Shown one piece after another: positions 4,461 to 5,018 of a stretch of 5,018 bases of DNA. Position 1 is the first letter of the stretch; the number at the start of each line of letters is the position of its first letter. The translations under genes were made by a program, and so were the position numbers. A model generated the notes under the pieces. It ran no database searches and was not told the origin of the DNA. It saw only the letters and a program-made list of their open reading frames with translations. The stretch is from an uncultured Mycoplasmatota bacterium (lineage in GTDB: Bacteria; Bacillota_I; Bacilli_A; RF39; UBA660), in NCBI GenBank assembly GCA_946491675.1, contig CAMLYN010000090.1, positions 1 to 5,018 on the forward strand, in the 5' to 3' direction.

Positions 4461-5018
4461 ACATTGGGCTTTACGTTAATAGAGTTGTTGGCGGTAATAA
4501 TTATTTTAGCAATCGTAGCATTAATAGCAACCCCAATCATATTAGATGTAGTAGAAGATGCAAGAAAGTCAGCGGGATTAAGCGAAGCAAATTTAATATA
4601 TAGTGGAATAACAACATATTGTGCAACAGAGGAAATGAAAGTACAAATGGATAAAAACTATGAAAGATTGTGCGATAGTGAAATGACAAAAGAAGACGTA
4701 AAAGAGATGGTAAATTTAGGGAATGCAGAAGTAATAGAGATAGGATATGGAAGTAAATTAAATCGATTAAAAGTAAAAAGTAATGGATATATATACACAT
4801 TAGTAAAAGGAAAGATGACAGAAGGAGATATAGTAGTAGAAGATCCATATGTATTAGGCGATTTGTTAAAAGTAGATGTAGGGGGAGGACAAAGTCAAAA
4901 TATCTATGTATTAGAAATGAATGGCGATGAAATAACAGGAATATTAGATCGCAATTTAGGTGATACAGTAGCATGGATCAGTAATGAAGATTATAATAGT
5001 GCAGGAGGAAATTCTAGC
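4416..5018 (+). CDS. Type IV prepilin-like protein, partial; probable DGR target
   Basis: The first 201 codons of a gene running off the right edge. The N-terminus is a class III (prepilin) signal: a basic leader of 18 residues ending in G18, then F19-T-L-I-E23-L-L and a hydrophobic helix to about residue 40. Prepilin peptidase would cut between G18 and F19, and E23 is the conserved Glu5 of the mature protein. The protein would be exported and anchored in the membrane or assembled into a pilus-like fibre. After the helix comes a pilin-like alpha segment (DVVEDARKSAG), then a mixed region with Cys63 and Cys79, and LEMNGDEITGILDRNLGDTVAWIS (168-191), a beta-rich lead-in that I associate, from memory, with domains carrying DGR-type lectin folds. 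No VR is visible yet. The Shine-Dalgarno AGGAGA (4405-4410) fixes the start. Its codons end mostly in A (every Val is GTA, Ile mostly ATA), unlike manB. The DGR-target role is inferred from position and from the template frame ending in a stop. Confidence 0.88.
   Translation, partial: MKKVLKNNGKSLKLTTLGFTLIELLAVIIILAIVALIATPIILDVVEDARKSAGLSEANLIYSGITTYCATEEMKVQMDKNYERLCDSEMTKEDVKEMVNLGNAEVIEIGYGSKLNRLKVKSNGYIYTLVKGKMTEGDIVVEDPYVLGDLLKVDVGGGQSQNIYVLEMNGDEITGILDRNLGDTVAWISNEDYNSAGGNSS

Noticed and set aside
4537..4974. Antisense open frame of 145 codons, Leu- and His-rich, opposite the prepilin gene
   Set aside because: It is low in complexity, has no convincing ribosome site and is explained by the A-ending codon bias of the sense gene, which removes stops from the complementary frame.
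4978..5018. Possible beginning of the VR at the right edge
   Set aside because: The last 40 bases show no similarity to the template repeat at non-adenine positions, so the VR, if present, starts beyond the window.

Overview
The window is very AT-rich and its genes fit a low-GC Gram-positive bacterium (Bacillota or a Mycoplasmatota-like gut lineage such as RF39/Erysipelotrichia relatives). The code is the standard bacterial one: TGA ends the Avd gene and tryptophan is TGG. Shine-Dalgarno sequences are of the AGGAGG type. The lineage is an inference from composition and gene families.

Left part (1-2001): a truncated hairpin-rich stretch (about 10-112) with no recognised gene, an intrinsic terminator (192-217), an extended -10 promoter, then a two-gene operon of ordinary envelope/sugar metabolism: a DgkA-family lipid kinase (probably undecaprenol kinase) and a phosphomannomutase/phosphoglucomutase.

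Central part (2128-3953): the core of a diversity-generating retroelement (DGR). Three overlapping genes run in order: a small MutS domain I-like accessory protein, an Avd-like four-helix-bundle protein, and a DGR reverse transcriptase with IGNMTSQ and YMDD motifs. Directly after the reverse transcriptase stop lies an AAC-rich, comparatively GC-rich template repeat. It reads as a C-type-lectin-like VR peptide ending in GVRPAF. The reverse transcriptase, guided by Avd, is expected to copy the template RNA with errors at adenines, and the cDNA then replaces the matching variable repeat (VR) in a target gene.

Right part (3954-5018): an intergenic stretch with a terminator-like hairpin, a consensus sigma-A-type promoter (TTGACA, 18 bp, TATAAT), and a roughly 220-nt leader holding an 11-codon ORF that looks like a broken prepilin start. 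It is followed by the first 201 codons of a type IV prepilin-like gene that runs off the window. That gene is the best candidate for the DGR target; its VR would lie beyond position 5018 and is not visible. If so, the locus makes a hypervariable surface pilin-like or pseudopilin-like protein. The leader and the prepilin start also share a 13-nt perfect inverted repeat and a 14-nt near-identical direct repeat, which may reflect duplication, RNA-level control or DNA inversion.
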